Part shown: positions 17,456-26,222 of the stretch, piece by piece | How the letters are laid out: every line of letters begins with the position of its first letter | Position numbering within the stretch: the first letter of the stretch is position 1 | From: JACCXG01 sp963785755 | GTDB lineage: Bacteria; Acidobacteriota; Vicinamibacteria; Vicinamibacterales; 2-12-FULL-66-21 | DNA: 64,000 nt | NCBI GenBank assembly: GCA_963785755.1 | Contig: CAWAXG010000071.1 | Span: forward strand, 124,001 to 188,000 | Direction: 5' to 3' | Notes under the pieces: generated by a model | What the model was told of the DNA's origin: nothing | The model's database searches: none | Seen by the model: the letters and a program-made list of their open reading frames with translations, nothing else | Made by a program: the position numbers and the translations under genes

Positions 17456-18619
17456 ATGACGCGCGTGCCGATGAATCGACGGACATTCCTTGCCGCGGCC
17501 GGTGCCCTGCCGGCGGCGGTGCATGCGCTGCGGATCCAGGCTCCCGGCGCGGAGCCCGGCTTCACGTCGCTCTTCGACGGCCAGACGCTCGCGGGCTGGT
17601 CCGTTCAGGACGGACCGGGCACCGCATTCAAGGTCATGGACGGCGCCATCGTCGTGGACCAGGGATCGAATTTTCCGGCCTGGCTGCGATCGGATCGGCA
17701 GTACGAGAACTTCGACTTCCGCTGCGAGTTCTTCCTGAGGGGCTGGATGAACTCCGGCCTCTACCTTCACGCACCAGAACATGGCCGGAACATCTGGGTG
17801 GGGATGAAGATCAACATCTTCCATCAGGCCGACAAGGAACCGCGGCCGGAGTCGGTCGGGTCGATCTTCCCGCTCGTGGCGCCCCTGGCTGCGAACGTGA
17901 AGAACCAGGGGGAGTGGAACACGCTGCGCGTGCTCATGGACTGGCCCCGGCTCCAGGTCTGGATGAACGACACGCAGGTCCAGGACATCGATGTCGAGAC
18001 GGTGCCGGAGCTGCGGCACCGGTTGCGCCGCGGGTATCTCGGTTTCGAATCGCTGTCCTATCCGATCCGCTTTCGCAACATTCGTGTCCGCGAGCTGCCC
18101 GCGAAAGAAACCTGGGAGGTCCTCTACGACGGTCCGGAAGATTTCGCGAAATGGCAGATCACGAGCGGCAAGCCGATCTTCGAACCGCGCGGGCCGATCC
18201 TGCGCGGCGACGGCGACGGGCAGCTGGCGACGCGCGACACCTACCGTGACTTCCTGCTCCATCTCTACATCCGCGGCGTGCAGCATCACAACGGCGGCGT
18301 GATGTTCCGGTCGATCCCGGGCAAGCCGGGCGCACGCGGCCAGAGCTACGAGATTCAGCTGCACGACGTCGAGGGCGCCCACTATGCGACCGGATCCCTC
18401 TATTCATTCAAGCGGGCGCTCTATCCGCGCATCGAGCCCGAGAAGTGGTTCCTGCTGCAGCTCCTGGTCCAGGGCAGCCGGTGCCTGGTCCGCATCAATG
18501 GCGACACCGTGCTCGAGTACGACGGTCTGCAGAACCTCGAAGCCGGACGGATCGAGCTGCAGGCGCACGAGGCGGGCAAATGGCTCGAGTACAAGCAGGT
18601 GAAGATCAGGCGGCTCTAA
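17456..18619 (+). CDS. Exported tandem DUF1080 protein
   Basis: This protein of about 387 aa holds two DUF1080-type domains: the first from FTSLFDGQTLAGWSV, the second from EVLYDGPEDFAKWQI. An N-terminal twin-arginine-like signal (MNRRTFLAAAGALPAAVHA) indicates Tat export. The frame is open from 17291, but the start at 17456 is chosen because AGGAGG (17447-17452) lies just ahead of it. Second member of the DUF1080 pair. The second domain conserves GGVMFRSIPGKPGARGQ and YEIQLHDVEG, seen in glycoside-binding sandwiches of this family. Confidence 0.83.
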   Translation: MTRVPMNRRTFLAAAGALPAAVHALRIQAPGAEPGFTSLFDGQTLAGWSVQDGPGTAFKVMDGAIVVDQGSNFPAWLRSDRQYENFDFRCEFFLRGWMNSGLYLHAPEHGRNIWVGMKINIFHQADKEPRPESVGSIFPLVAPLAANVKNQGEWNTLRVLMDWPRLQVWMNDTQVQDIDVETVPELRHRLRRGYLGFESLSYPIRFRNIRVRELPAKETWEVLYDGPEDFAKWQITSGKPIFEPRGPILRGDGDGQLATRDTYRDFLLHLYIRGVQHHNGGVMFRSIPGKPGARGQSYEIQLHDVEGAHYATGSLYSFKRALYPRIEPEKWFLLQLLVQGSRCLVRINGDTVLEYDGLQNLEAGRIELQAHEAGKWLEYKQVKIRRL

Positions 18620-18635
18620 CTGCTGATACCGACGC

Positions 18636-18872
18636 AACTCCCAACCTCCAACTCCCCCGCCTCCGCGCGCACGGAATCGAGGCGCGCTACGGCGAGGCCT
18701 CGCCAGAGCTCGTCGGCGGCGACCGAGCCGACGAGCGGAGGCGGGCAACTCCCAAAAGGAACAGGTACGCGAGCGTTGGGTGAAAGTTGCGATCTCCGAT
18801 TGCTGAGTCTTTCACTCAGGGTTTTCAACGGTCTCGCTTGGGAGTTGGGAATTGGCGGTTGGGAGTTGGCGG
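18636..18872. repeat. AACTCCCAAC/GGGAGTTGG tracts and a GC-rich palindromic repeat
   Basis: This gene-free stretch holds three pieces of the AACTCCC family (18636-18655, 18747-18755, 18837-18872, the last inverted) around a different GC-rich block (about 18664-18745) with GCGCGCTACGGCGAGGCC and CTCGTCGGCGGC words. It fills most of the roughly 300 bp between the convergent DUF1080 and esterase genes. Confidence 0.7.
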
Positions 18873-18917
18873 CGGACTCGAGACGCTGCGGAAAGACAGC
18901 TACATGTGAGGTTGCAA

Positions 18918-19913
18918 TCACCTCGCGAGAAACCTGACCATCGCCTCGAATGCGTCGACGGTGAATTCGTGCTCGCCGTCGGGCTGGTGAACCACCAGAT
19001 TCTTCTCCGCCTGTAGACGCGCGTACGCCGGACGAACGTCCTGCACGAACCGGTCAACTCCTTCCTTCGGCATGCCGATATCGCTCTTTGGCGCCCATAG
19101 CATGAGCGGCCGTGGCGCGATCGCCGCGGCGAAGTAGGACTGGTCCCCGCGAGTGAGCATGTCCGGGATCCACCAGTAGAAGCCGTGATACGACGGACGG
19201 CCGGCGCGAAGCAGGATGTCGACCGATCCGACGCCGCCGCAGATCGACGCCGCGGCAGCGACGCGGCCGTCGACGGCCCACGTGTAGAAAGACGTGATGC
19301 CACCGAACGACATGCCCGCGACGGCAATGCGGTCCCGCTGGACGTCGTCTCGGCGCTCGAGATACGTCACTGCCTGCCGGATTTCGTGAACGATGGCGCC
19401 CATGAGCGTGCGGCCGCGGACCAGCAGGTCCTTGGCCTGGTCGTTCGTGTCGGGCGGAGCGCGGCGATCGAGGCCGCGCTGAGTCAGCGCCAGCGTCACG
19501 AATCCGCGCCGCGCCAGTTCCCGCGCCCATCCGAGCATCCGCGTGTGCGGCTCGGTCGCACCGGGACGTGTCCATGGTCCTGGCCCGAAGGTGCGCGTGG
19601 TCTCGGACTCGCGGCTGCCGCCGGTCCCGTGCAGGCACACAACCGCTGGCAGCCGGCTGCCGGTGTCGGGTCGAACGAGGATGGCCGACGCTCGCTGGCC
19701 GTCCAGCGACTGCCACTGCAAGTCCTCGACGATCAATCCCTCCTCGGTGCGGCGGTCAACGATCTGGACCGCGACGTCGGGCGGATCAGGGGAGATCTTC
19801 AGCAGGGCACTGAGCGTGCGCCGCGCCTCCGCTTCAGTCTGTGGCTGGCCGCCTTCAGCGGCGGAGGCGATCGCAAGCGCGGTCAGGACAGCGAGGTGTT
19901 TGAGCGCGAGCAT
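18918..19913 (-). CDS. Exported alpha/beta hydrolase (dienelactone-hydrolase/acetyl-esterase type)
   Basis: This 331-aa protein has a signal peptide (LAVLTALAIASAAEGG) and an alpha/beta-hydrolase core: oxyanion region VVCLHGTGGS, nucleophile elbow GMSFGG, and a terminal histidine in PDGEHEF. The catalytic Asp is expected in the strand around LWAPKSDIGMP. Best fit is the prolyl-oligopeptidase-like/acetyl-xylan esterase clan that removes acyl groups from glycans. Monocistronic; its stop faces the DUF1080 operon across the repeat block. Confidence 0.75.
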   Translation of the reverse strand: MLALKHLAVLTALAIASAAEGGQPQTEAEARRTLSALLKISPDPPDVAVQIVDRRTEEGLIVEDLQWQSLDGQRASAILVRPDTGSRLPAVVCLHGTGGSRESETTRTFGPGPWTRPGATEPHTRMLGWARELARRGFVTLALTQRGLDRRAPPDTNDQAKDLLVRGRTLMGAIVHEIRQAVTYLERRDDVQRDRIAVAGMSFGGITSFYTWAVDGRVAAAASICGGVGSVDILLRAGRPSYHGFYWWIPDMLTRGDQSYFAAAIAPRPLMLWAPKSDIGMPKEGVDRFVQDVRPAYARLQAEKNLVVHQPDGEHEFTVDAFEAMVRFLAR

Positions 19914-20000
19914 GGCACAGCATAGCGCCGAGTCCCATCAAAGCAGATCACGCATGGTGGGCTTCGGTTCGCCTGTCTGCCAGAGGACCAATGAAAACGT

Positions 20001-20023
20001 CAACTTCCAATTTGGAGTTGGGA
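20001..20023. repeat. AACTTCCAA/GGAGTTGG microrepeat copy
   Basis: A short AACTTCCAATTTGGAGTTGG segment forms a near-palindromic hairpin in the intergenic region between the small membrane protein and the esterase gene. It is a member of the AACTCCC family. Confidence 0.5.
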
Positions 20024-20043
20024 CTTTTCGGTGGGTGCGTGCT

Positions 20044-20268
20044 TCAGTGCTGGGTGCGGGTCGGCAGGGCGAGCAGTACGATTCCGCCGATCACCGCGAC
20101 GATGCCGAACACGGGCGGGATCCTGAAGCCTTCGCGCTCATCCCTCGTGATCTGGATCGGCCCGGCATCGAGCAGGGTGTCGCGGTCGGTCCAGAACACG
20201 CCGCCAAACAAAAGGGCGAGGACACCGAGGATCACGAGCACCAGACCAGCGATCCGTCTCATTGTCAT
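20044..20268 (-). CDS. Small two-helix membrane protein
   Basis: This 74-aa protein has two hydrophobic helices (IAGLVLVILGVLALLFGG and PPVFGIVAVIGGIVLLAL) separated by a polar loop with DRDTLLDAGPIQIT. The layout resembles DUF3185-like small membrane proteins of unknown role. Not recognised further. The start at 20268 (MTMRR) or 20262 is uncertain. Confidence 0.6.
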   Translation of the reverse strand: MTMRRIAGLVLVILGVLALLFGGVFWTDRDTLLDAGPIQITRDEREGFRIPPVFGIVAVIGGIVLLALPTRTQH

Positions 20269-20321
20269 GACTGCTCTCCGCTGTCGATGTCCGCCGCGTT
20301 CGCGCAGCTGAACGCATTTTC

Positions 20322-20615
20322 TCAGGATTCGGCTGAGGTGAGATGGCTGAATCGGAATCCGCAGATTTCACAGCGGAAGAGGCTCAGATGGTGCGCTTCC
20401 TCTGTCAGGTTTGCGGTGATCGCCGTGCGGGCACTGCCGCACTTCGTGCAGACCCTCGACTCGGCGCGCGGTAGCGCAGGCGCGTCAGCCAGACCGGAAT
20501 CCCGGGTTCCCTCGGAGCGGATCTGCAACCCATCAGCTGGCTTTCGGCGGTCAGGAATCTGCCGTCGATTGGTATGGCGCTTCTCAGAACCGGTCACGCC
20601 GCCCGATGACAGCAA
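20322..20615 (-). CDS. Small putative zinc-ribbon protein
   Basis: The last 45 of 97 residues carry CTKCGS and CEICGF, a CxxC-x18-20-CxxC zinc-ribbon signature followed by RFSHLTSAES. The N-terminal half is Arg-rich and lacks features, so the true start may lie further inside; the gene begins beside a GATCCC repeat tract. Function not recognised. Confidence 0.45.
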   Translation of the reverse strand: MLSSGGVTGSEKRHTNRRQIPDRRKPADGLQIRSEGTRDSGLADAPALPRAESRVCTKCGSARTAITANLTEEAHHLSLFRCEICGFRFSHLTSAES

Positions 20616-20626
20616 GAACCCCGCCC

Positions 20627-20674
20627 GATCGCGGATCCCACGAGCCCCGATCCCCGATCACTGATCACCGGTCC
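20627..20674. repeat. GATCCC/GATCACC microrepeat tract
   Basis: Words GATCGCGGATCCC, GATCCCCGATCA and CTGATCACCGGTCCC are strung together here. The same family occurs at 37082-37179 and 43079-43134. This copy abuts the end of a decayed permease gene. Confidence 0.6.
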
Positions 20675-20677
20675 CGT

Positions 20678-20905
20678 CTACCCGTCAACTCTTAGCGCCT
20701 CAGCGGGTTCCACGCTGAGCGCTCTCCTGGTGGGCAGGATGCAGGCGAGCAGGCAGACGAGGAGCAGCAGTCGCCAAGAACGCGCCGATCGCAGCAACCT
20801 CAGACGGCGACAGGCCAATGATCAGCTTGAGTCAGCACGAGCGCGACCGCGCCGCCTGCACCGATGCCGCAATTCGGCCTGATTCGAGCGGAAGAAGGAA
20901 ACGAG
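20678..20905 (-). pseudogene. Remnant of ADOP/MacB-type permease C-terminus
   Basis: Reading the minus strand gives, across at least one frameshift, GIGAGGAVALVLT, then PSEVAAIGAFLATA, then LLLLVCLLACILPTRR followed by ALSVEPAEALRV and a stop at 20678. This is the typical last membrane helix and tail of ADOP permeases (compare ACWAPARRAARLDPVKLLRAE in the intact gene at 23665). It starts right after the PadR gene, where a full ADOP gene is normally found, so most of the permease appears to have been deleted. Confidence 0.65.
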
Positions 20906-20911
20906 CCAGAG

Positions 20912-21253
20912 TCAGGACTCCAGCAGAAGCTTGTCGACGAGCCCGGCCAGCTTGCGCCACCGCTCGGCCTGTTCGGCCAGCGCGCGCTCGCCGGACTTCG
21001 TGATCGAGTAGTACTTCGCGTCCCGGTTGTTCTCGGTCTTCTGCCACGCGCCTTTGATCCAACCCTTCTGTTCCAGCCGGACGAGCGCGGGATACAGCGT
21101 GCCCTGATTGAGCGCGAACGGATGGTCGGAAACCTGCGCGAGCCGGGTCGCGAGCGCATAGGCGTGGAGCGGGCCCATCGTCCTCAGCGCCCGCAGGACG
21201 ATGAGGTCGAGCGTGCCCTGCAGCAGCTCGACGTTTCTGTCTTTACTTGGCAT
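20912..21253 (-). CDS. PadR-family transcriptional regulator
   Basis: This 113-aa winged-helix protein fits PadR: LLQGTLDLIVLRALRTMGPLHAYALATRL, then NQGTLYPALVRLEQKGWIKGAW and YYSITKSGERAL. PadR proteins are dimeric repressors that often sense small molecules. In Acidobacteriota they commonly precede an ADOP permease gene; here only a remnant of that gene follows. A CAAGTGAA...TTCACTTG palindrome lies 2 bp upstream of its start, which suggests autoregulation. Confidence 0.88.
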   Translation of the reverse strand: MPSKDRNVELLQGTLDLIVLRALRTMGPLHAYALATRLAQVSDHPFALNQGTLYPALVRLEQKGWIKGAWQKTENNRDAKYYSITKSGERALAEQAERWRKLAGLVDKLLLES

Positions 21254-21254
21254 T

Positions 21255-21282
21255 CAAGTGAAGGATGCCATGCATTCACTTG
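21255..21282. promoter_or_regulatory. Putative PadR operator between divergent genes
   Basis: Perfect 8-bp arms CAAGTGAA (21255-21262) and TTCACTTG (21275-21282) flank a 12-base spacer. Two further half-like sites, ACTTGG (21245-21250) and CAAGTG (21288-21293), give four phased copies around the start of padR and upstream of the divergent VWFA gene. Operator function is inferred. Confidence 0.55.
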
Positions 21283-21360
21283 GGGATCAAGTGGAGCCGG
21301 ATGCGCAATCCATGGATTCAGGCGGCGCGCCTTGACGTGTCCGCTATGCTGACGGGGGTC

Positions 21361-23634
21361 ATGCGAAGACGATGGCTGCCGCTCGCCGCCGCCCTGGCGC
21401 TGCAGACGACGTCGATGGCCTTTCCTGGCCCGGCGTCGGTCGATCAGTCCGGCGGGCAGCGCCGCAACCCGCCGGTGCGGGTCGCCGTCGAGGCGATTGC
21501 GATCGACGTGCAGGTGGTCGATCGCGACGGCCGTCCGGTGGCCGGCCTCGCACCCGACGCGTTCAACGTGACCATCAACGGCCGGCGCCGCCGCGTGGTC
21601 TCGGCCGAGTTCATTCAGACGCGGACATCCAGCACCGCGCCGGCGGCATCGTCGGGCGCCGCGGTCGCGCCTGTGCCTCAGCCGCCCGCCGTGCCGGCCG
21701 CAGGGCGGGTGATCATGCTGGCGGTCGATTGCCTCAGCTTCAGCCCCGGGGTGGCGCGGCGAGCAGTGGACGCGGCTCGTGAGTTCGTCGAGCGCCTGTC
21801 GCCCGAAGACCTCGTCGGACTGTTCGCCTACCCGGCCGGTCCGGACATCGATCCGACAATCGACCGCGGCATCATCATGCGGGCGCTGGATTCGGTCGTC
21901 GGGCAGCGCGAAATCGGCCCCGTGGGGCAGTTCCGCCTGCGGCCGTCCGAGGTCATCGACATCGCGAGCGAAATGCCGCAGGAGGATGGCCCGATTCTGC
22001 TCGCCGTCGTCAAGCGTGAATGCGGCGATGTTGAGGACGTTTTCTGCAGGAAGCGTATCGGCGCCGACGTTACGAGCACGGCGCTCTATTACGAGGCGCA
22101 GGCCCATGTCAGCCTGGGCGGGCTGCGCTCGCTGCTGACGAAGATGAGCGGCGTGCCCGGGCGCAAGACCCTCATTCTCGTCAGCGGCGGTCTGATCGCG
22201 AGCGATCGTCCCGGCGGGCGCCCCGACATCAGCGACATCGGAGCAATCGCGGGAAGGGAAGCCGCGCGCGCGAACACCGCGATCTATACGCTGAACATCG
22301 ACACGACGTCCGAGGACGCGAACTCGGCTGAGACCAGGGGACTTCCTCAGGATCTGACCAATCTCCGGCGGGACGGCGAGGTTCGCAGCCGATGGCTCGA
22401 GAATTTTTCCGGCGCCGCCGGCGGCGCCTTCTTCAGAGTGGTCGCGGGCGGCGGGGACTACGCGTACAACCGCATCCTCAACGAGACCTCCTCGTACTAC
22501 TTGCTCGGGGTCGAGCCGCTCGAGGCCGATCGAACCGGGCTGACCCAGGAGATCAAGGTCAAGGTCGACCGCCGCAACGTTACGGTGCGCAGCCGGCGGT
22601 GGGTGGCTCTGCCCGACGAGACGGCCACCGGCCGCCGATCGGGAAGCGTTCCTGACGTCGCCGCGCCGTCGAAGCCTTCCGCGTCACCGGCGGCCGTTCC
22701 CCCTCCGGTGGTCCGGCCGTTGCCGAGCGCACTCCAGCCTCTGGTTGATGCCTTCGCACGCGGTGACTACGCGGCCATGCACAGCCAGCTCGAGGCGACC
22801 AGCGATCTCGCGAACATGATCCGCGGGTTCAGAATGGCTGACCCCCCTTGGCCGGAATCGCCTCGTCGATCCTCCGTGTTCGCGCTCGAACTGGGCATTG
22901 CCGGACTCCGCAGCGACAACGGATTCGCCCGCGACCAGGGAGCTCGGCTGCTCGCGGAGTACAACGCCCGCGTACGGCAGCCGCTTGGCGCCGATGCGTT
23001 CGAGTGCGCCTGGCTGTGGGCCGAGGTCGCGGCGCTTGGAGGACTGCTCCGGCCTGACACGACGATAGCATTCGTGAACCGGGCGCCGCAGCGGTGCCCG
23101 AACGAGCCACGGCTCCACCTGGCCGCCGCCATCGTCGCCGAGCAGCTTTGGCTGTCGGCGAGTCAGAGAAGCGCCGCCGCGACGGCCGATGTCATCCGCC
23201 GGTACGAAGAGGCGATGAAGTCTTCCGAGACCGCGCTCGAGGCGCGGATGCGGGCCGGCTGGATGCTGCACCGGCTGGGGAAATCGGCGCAGGCACTCGA
23301 CCTGCTCGAAGTCGATCGAGATAGCGCGCCGGATCGATACGTGCGGTACCTCGCCGATCTGATCCGCGGCCAGGCGCTTCACGCGCTCGGCCGGGCAGAC
23401 GAGGCGGCCACCGCGCTGCGCGCAGCGTCGGCGCACTGGCCCGGTGCGCAGTCCGCGCGGATCGCGCTGATGACGCTGATGCTCAATCGCGGCGACCGGC
23501 TGGAAGCAGCCGCGCTCGCCGAGGCGATCGAGAGTTCAACCGAGGACGAGTTCGATCCGTGGTGGATCTACTGGTCCGGCGACTTTCGCGCGTATCCGTC
23601 GATCATCGGCAGGCTGCGGGAGCTGTCGCGGTGA
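21361..23634 (+). CDS. Secreted VWFA-related protein with TPR-like C-terminus
   Basis: The protein has about 757 aa if it starts at 21361 (MRRRWLPLAAALALQTTSMA, a signal peptide); the frame is open to 21265 and ATG 21346 is an alternative. Residues 40-90 form the family's N-terminal sandwich (VAIDVQVVDRDGRPVAGLAPDAF), then a VWA-type domain (RVIMLAVDCLSFSPG, VGLFAYPAG) with YYLLGVEPL near its end. The C-terminal 300 residues are helical and alanine-rich, with TPR-like pairs (YEEAMKSSETALEARMRAGWML, ALHALGRADEAATALRAA). It may scaffold other periplasmic proteins; role unknown. Divergent from padR across a shared putative operator. Confidence 0.8.
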   Translation: MRRRWLPLAAALALQTTSMAFPGPASVDQSGGQRRNPPVRVAVEAIAIDVQVVDRDGRPVAGLAPDAFNVTINGRRRRVVSAEFIQTRTSSTAPAASSGAAVAPVPQPPAVPAAGRVIMLAVDCLSFSPGVARRAVDAAREFVERLSPEDLVGLFAYPAGPDIDPTIDRGIIMRALDSVVGQREIGPVGQFRLRPSEVIDIASEMPQEDGPILLAVVKRECGDVEDVFCRKRIGADVTSTALYYEAQAHVSLGGLRSLLTKMSGVPGRKTLILVSGGLIASDRPGGRPDISDIGAIAGREAARANTAIYTLNIDTTSEDANSAETRGLPQDLTNLRRDGEVRSRWLENFSGAAGGAFFRVVAGGGDYAYNRILNETSSYYLLGVEPLEADRTGLTQEIKVKVDRRNVTVRSRRWVALPDETATGRRSGSVPDVAAPSKPSASPAAVPPPVVRPLPSALQPLVDAFARGDYAAMHSQLEATSDLANMIRGFRMADPPWPESPRRSSVFALELGIAGLRSDNGFARDQGARLLAEYNARVRQPLGADAFECAWLWAEVAALGGLLRPDTTIAFVNRAPQRCPNEPRLHLAAAIVAEQLWLSASQRSAAATADVIRRYEEAMKSSETALEARMRAGWMLHRLGKSAQALDLLEVDRDSAPDRYVRYLADLIRGQALHALGRADEAATALRAASAHWPGAQSARIALMTLMLNRGDRLEAAALAEAIESSTEDEFDPWWIYWSGDFRAYPSIIGRLRELSR

Positions 23635-23642
23635 GGGTGTTT

Positions 23643-23664
23643 CCTTCCGCCTTTAGGCGGAAGG
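23643..23664. terminator. CCTTCCGCC palindrome between convergent genes
   Basis: Arms CCTTCCGCC (23643-23651) and GGCGGAAGG (23656-23664) flank TTTA. The hairpin lies 9 bp after one stop and touches the other, an ideal place for a bidirectional terminator, yet a matching palindrome is found inside a gene at 15115. Confidence 0.6.
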
Positions 23665-26124
23665 CTATTCCGCCCGCAGCAGCTTGACCGGATCCAGCCT
23701 CGCGGCGCGGCGCGCCGGCGCCCAGCACGCGACGAACATCACCGTCCCGAGCAGCGCGGACGCGAGGCCGAAGGCCAGCGGATCGATTGGCTGCAACCCC
23801 ACGAGAAACGTCCCGAGCAATGTGGCGACGCCGGCCGCGAGCGCCAGGCCGATCAGCGCGCCGACCGCGGCCAGGACCGTCGCCTGCCGCAGCACCAGCC
23901 GCACGACGGCCGACTGCGGCGCGCCGATCGCGAGTCGGATCGCGATCTCGCGCTGACGCTGCGAGACCGAGAACGCCATGAGGCCATACAAGCCCAGCGC
24001 GGCCAGGAACAGACCGAGCGAGGCGACGCTCGAGGCAATCCAGGCGGCAAGCCGCTGGGGCAGCAATCCGATCGCCGTCGCTTCTTCGAGCGTGCTCGTG
24101 TGGATCACCGGCAGCATCGGATCGAATGCGACGACGGCCCGCCGGAGATCGGCAATGCTCGACCGATCGGGTGTGCGCTTGACGTAGAAGGTCATCTCCG
24201 ATCGGAACTGCTGCGCCATCGGCACATAGATGAAGTTGCGCGGCCGGTCGCCGACGCTGCGGTACTTCGCGTTGCGAGCGACGCCGACGACGTGCAGCGT
24301 GCGCGGCTGGCCTTCGCCGGAATCCTGCGTCAGCGTCTGTCCCACCGCGCTCTGTCCCGGCCAGACCAGCTTCGCCATGGTCTCGTTCACGATCGCGACG
24401 AACGGCGCGCCCGAGCGATCCCGGTCGTCGAAGGGGCGTCCCTCCGCCAGGCCGACGCGTAACGTCTTGAAGTAATCGGGCGAGATGACGTCCCAGTCGG
24501 CGTCGATCCCGCCGCTGCCGTCGGCCCCCTTGTAGCCGGCGGCGCGAAGCCCGCCGAGGCCCATGCCGCCGCCCTGCAACGGCACCATCCGCGACGCCGC
24601 CACCGCCGAGACTCCGTCGAGTTGCCTGAAGCGCTCGATCAGGGTTTCGACGGCGCGAATGGCCTCCGGCGTGGCGTAGCCGGCGATCGAGGTGTCGATC
24701 TGCAGCGTGTCGACCGAGTCCGCCGTGAAGCCGACGTTCACGTTGGCCGCCTCCTGAAGCGATCTGAGGAACAGGCCGGCTGATACGAGCAGCAGCAGGG
24801 CGACCGCGACCTGCGCGGTCACCAGACCCTGACGCAGCCACGAGCGCCGGCGATCGGATGTGGCATTTGCGCCGCGCAGCGCGGGAGCGACGTCCACTCT
24901 CGACGTCTGGAGAGCGGGCAGCAGCGAGAACGTCACCGCCGCGATGCACGAGAGCAGGAAGGCGATCGCGTGGACTCGCGCATTGACCTGCAGATCGAGC
25001 GCGAGCGGGATCGGCAGCGACGGCTGGTATCCGGTCAAGAGTCCGACGAGGACGTAGGTGAGCGGCACGCTGACGGCGCCGGCGACGAGCGCCAGGGCCA
25101 CGCCTTCGAGCAGCAGCTGGCAGATCAAGGTGAAGCGCGACGCCCCAACCGCGAGCCGCGTCGCCAGCTCGCGCCGGCGTTCGAGACCTCTCGCGAGGAG
25201 CATCCCCGCCACGTTGCTGCACGCGATCAGCAGCACCAGCGCCGTCAATGCGCCGAGCATCGCGACGAACCCCGTGACCGGGCCGGCGATCGGCGCCGGC
25301 ACGCGCGCCGATGGCGCCATCGAGACGCCCCAGCGTTCGGCCCGCGAGTCGCCGCGCGATCGCAGATAGTTCTGCATGATCGCGTGCAGCTCGTCACGAG
25401 CCTGCGCGATGGTCACGTCCGGCTTCAGCCGGCCGATCGGCATCATCCAGACCGAGAGGTGATCGGTCCGCAGCGACCGGTCGCTGGCCCGCACGTGCTT
25501 GTCCATGGCCATCGGCACCCACATGTCGGGACCGATGATCGTCGTTCCCGTGAATCCGGGCTCGGCGACGCCAACGACCGTATACAAGCGGTTGTTCAGG
25601 CGGATGGTCTGGCCAACGAGATCCGCGCGCGCGCCGTAGCGGCGGACCCAGAACGCATGGTTCAACACGACCACGGGATGGGTGTCGCCCGTGGCATCTT
25701 CCTCCGGCAGGAAGAACCGTCCGAGGGCGGCCCTCGTGCCCAGCGTCTCGAAGTAATTGCCCGAGACGAGCCCCGCGAAGACCCGTTCGGAAGCGCTGGC
25801 GTCCCCCAGGCTCATCACTTCCGGCGACAGCCGGTGCGCCGACATCGCCGCGAACAGCCGCGTCTCCGATCTCATCGTCTCGAAGAGCGGGTAGCCGATG
25901 TTGTCCATGCCCTGTCCGGAGTTGCTGCGGCCGATGTCGACGAGAGTGCCGGGGTTGGTCACTCCGACCCGCGGGCGCAACAGCAGAGCATCGGCAATGC
26001 TGAAAATCGCGGCGGTCGAAGCGATTCCCGCGGCCAGCGACAGCACCGCGGTGATGGCGAACACAGGACTGCGGGCGAGCAGCCGGAGAGCGAAGCGGGC
26101 ATCACGTTCGAGGCGCATGGGCAC
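23665..26124 (-). CDS. ADOP-type ABC permease (MacB/FtsX-like)
   Basis: This 819-aa protein has the duplicated MacB_PCD/FtsX layout of ADOP permeases: DARFALRLLARSPVFAITAVLSLAAGI at the start, a periplasmic MacB core, a three-helix FtsX domain (TALVLLIACSNVAGMLLARGLERRRELATRLAVG), then a second half with the same order and a final ACWAPARRAARLDPVKLLRAE. No ATP-binding domain is present, as usual for these orphan permeases. Substrate unknown. No PadR gene precedes it; the nearest is at 20912, on the far side of the VWFA gene. Confidence 0.88.
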   Translation of the reverse strand: MPMRLERDARFALRLLARSPVFAITAVLSLAAGIASTAAIFSIADALLLRPRVGVTNPGTLVDIGRSNSGQGMDNIGYPLFETMRSETRLFAAMSAHRLSPEVMSLGDASASERVFAGLVSGNYFETLGTRAALGRFFLPEEDATGDTHPVVVLNHAFWVRRYGARADLVGQTIRLNNRLYTVVGVAEPGFTGTTIIGPDMWVPMAMDKHVRASDRSLRTDHLSVWMMPIGRLKPDVTIAQARDELHAIMQNYLRSRGDSRAERWGVSMAPSARVPAPIAGPVTGFVAMLGALTALVLLIACSNVAGMLLARGLERRRELATRLAVGASRFTLICQLLLEGVALALVAGAVSVPLTYVLVGLLTGYQPSLPIPLALDLQVNARVHAIAFLLSCIAAVTFSLLPALQTSRVDVAPALRGANATSDRRRSWLRQGLVTAQVAVALLLLVSAGLFLRSLQEAANVNVGFTADSVDTLQIDTSIAGYATPEAIRAVETLIERFRQLDGVSAVAASRMVPLQGGGMGLGGLRAAGYKGADGSGGIDADWDVISPDYFKTLRVGLAEGRPFDDRDRSGAPFVAIVNETMAKLVWPGQSAVGQTLTQDSGEGQPRTLHVVGVARNAKYRSVGDRPRNFIYVPMAQQFRSEMTFYVKRTPDRSSIADLRRAVVAFDPMLPVIHTSTLEEATAIGLLPQRLAAWIASSVASLGLFLAALGLYGLMAFSVSQRQREIAIRLAIGAPQSAVVRLVLRQATVLAAVGALIGLALAAGVATLLGTFLVGLQPIDPLAFGLASALLGTVMFVACWAPARRAARLDPVKLLRAE

Positions 26125-26222
26125 TTAGACTGGGCGCCGTAGGGGAATGTTTCAGGGGGGGCGAGTATAAGAGGGCAGTAATCCTCCCTTACGTCCTCCC
26201 TGTGAAAGGAGATCTCCCTTCC

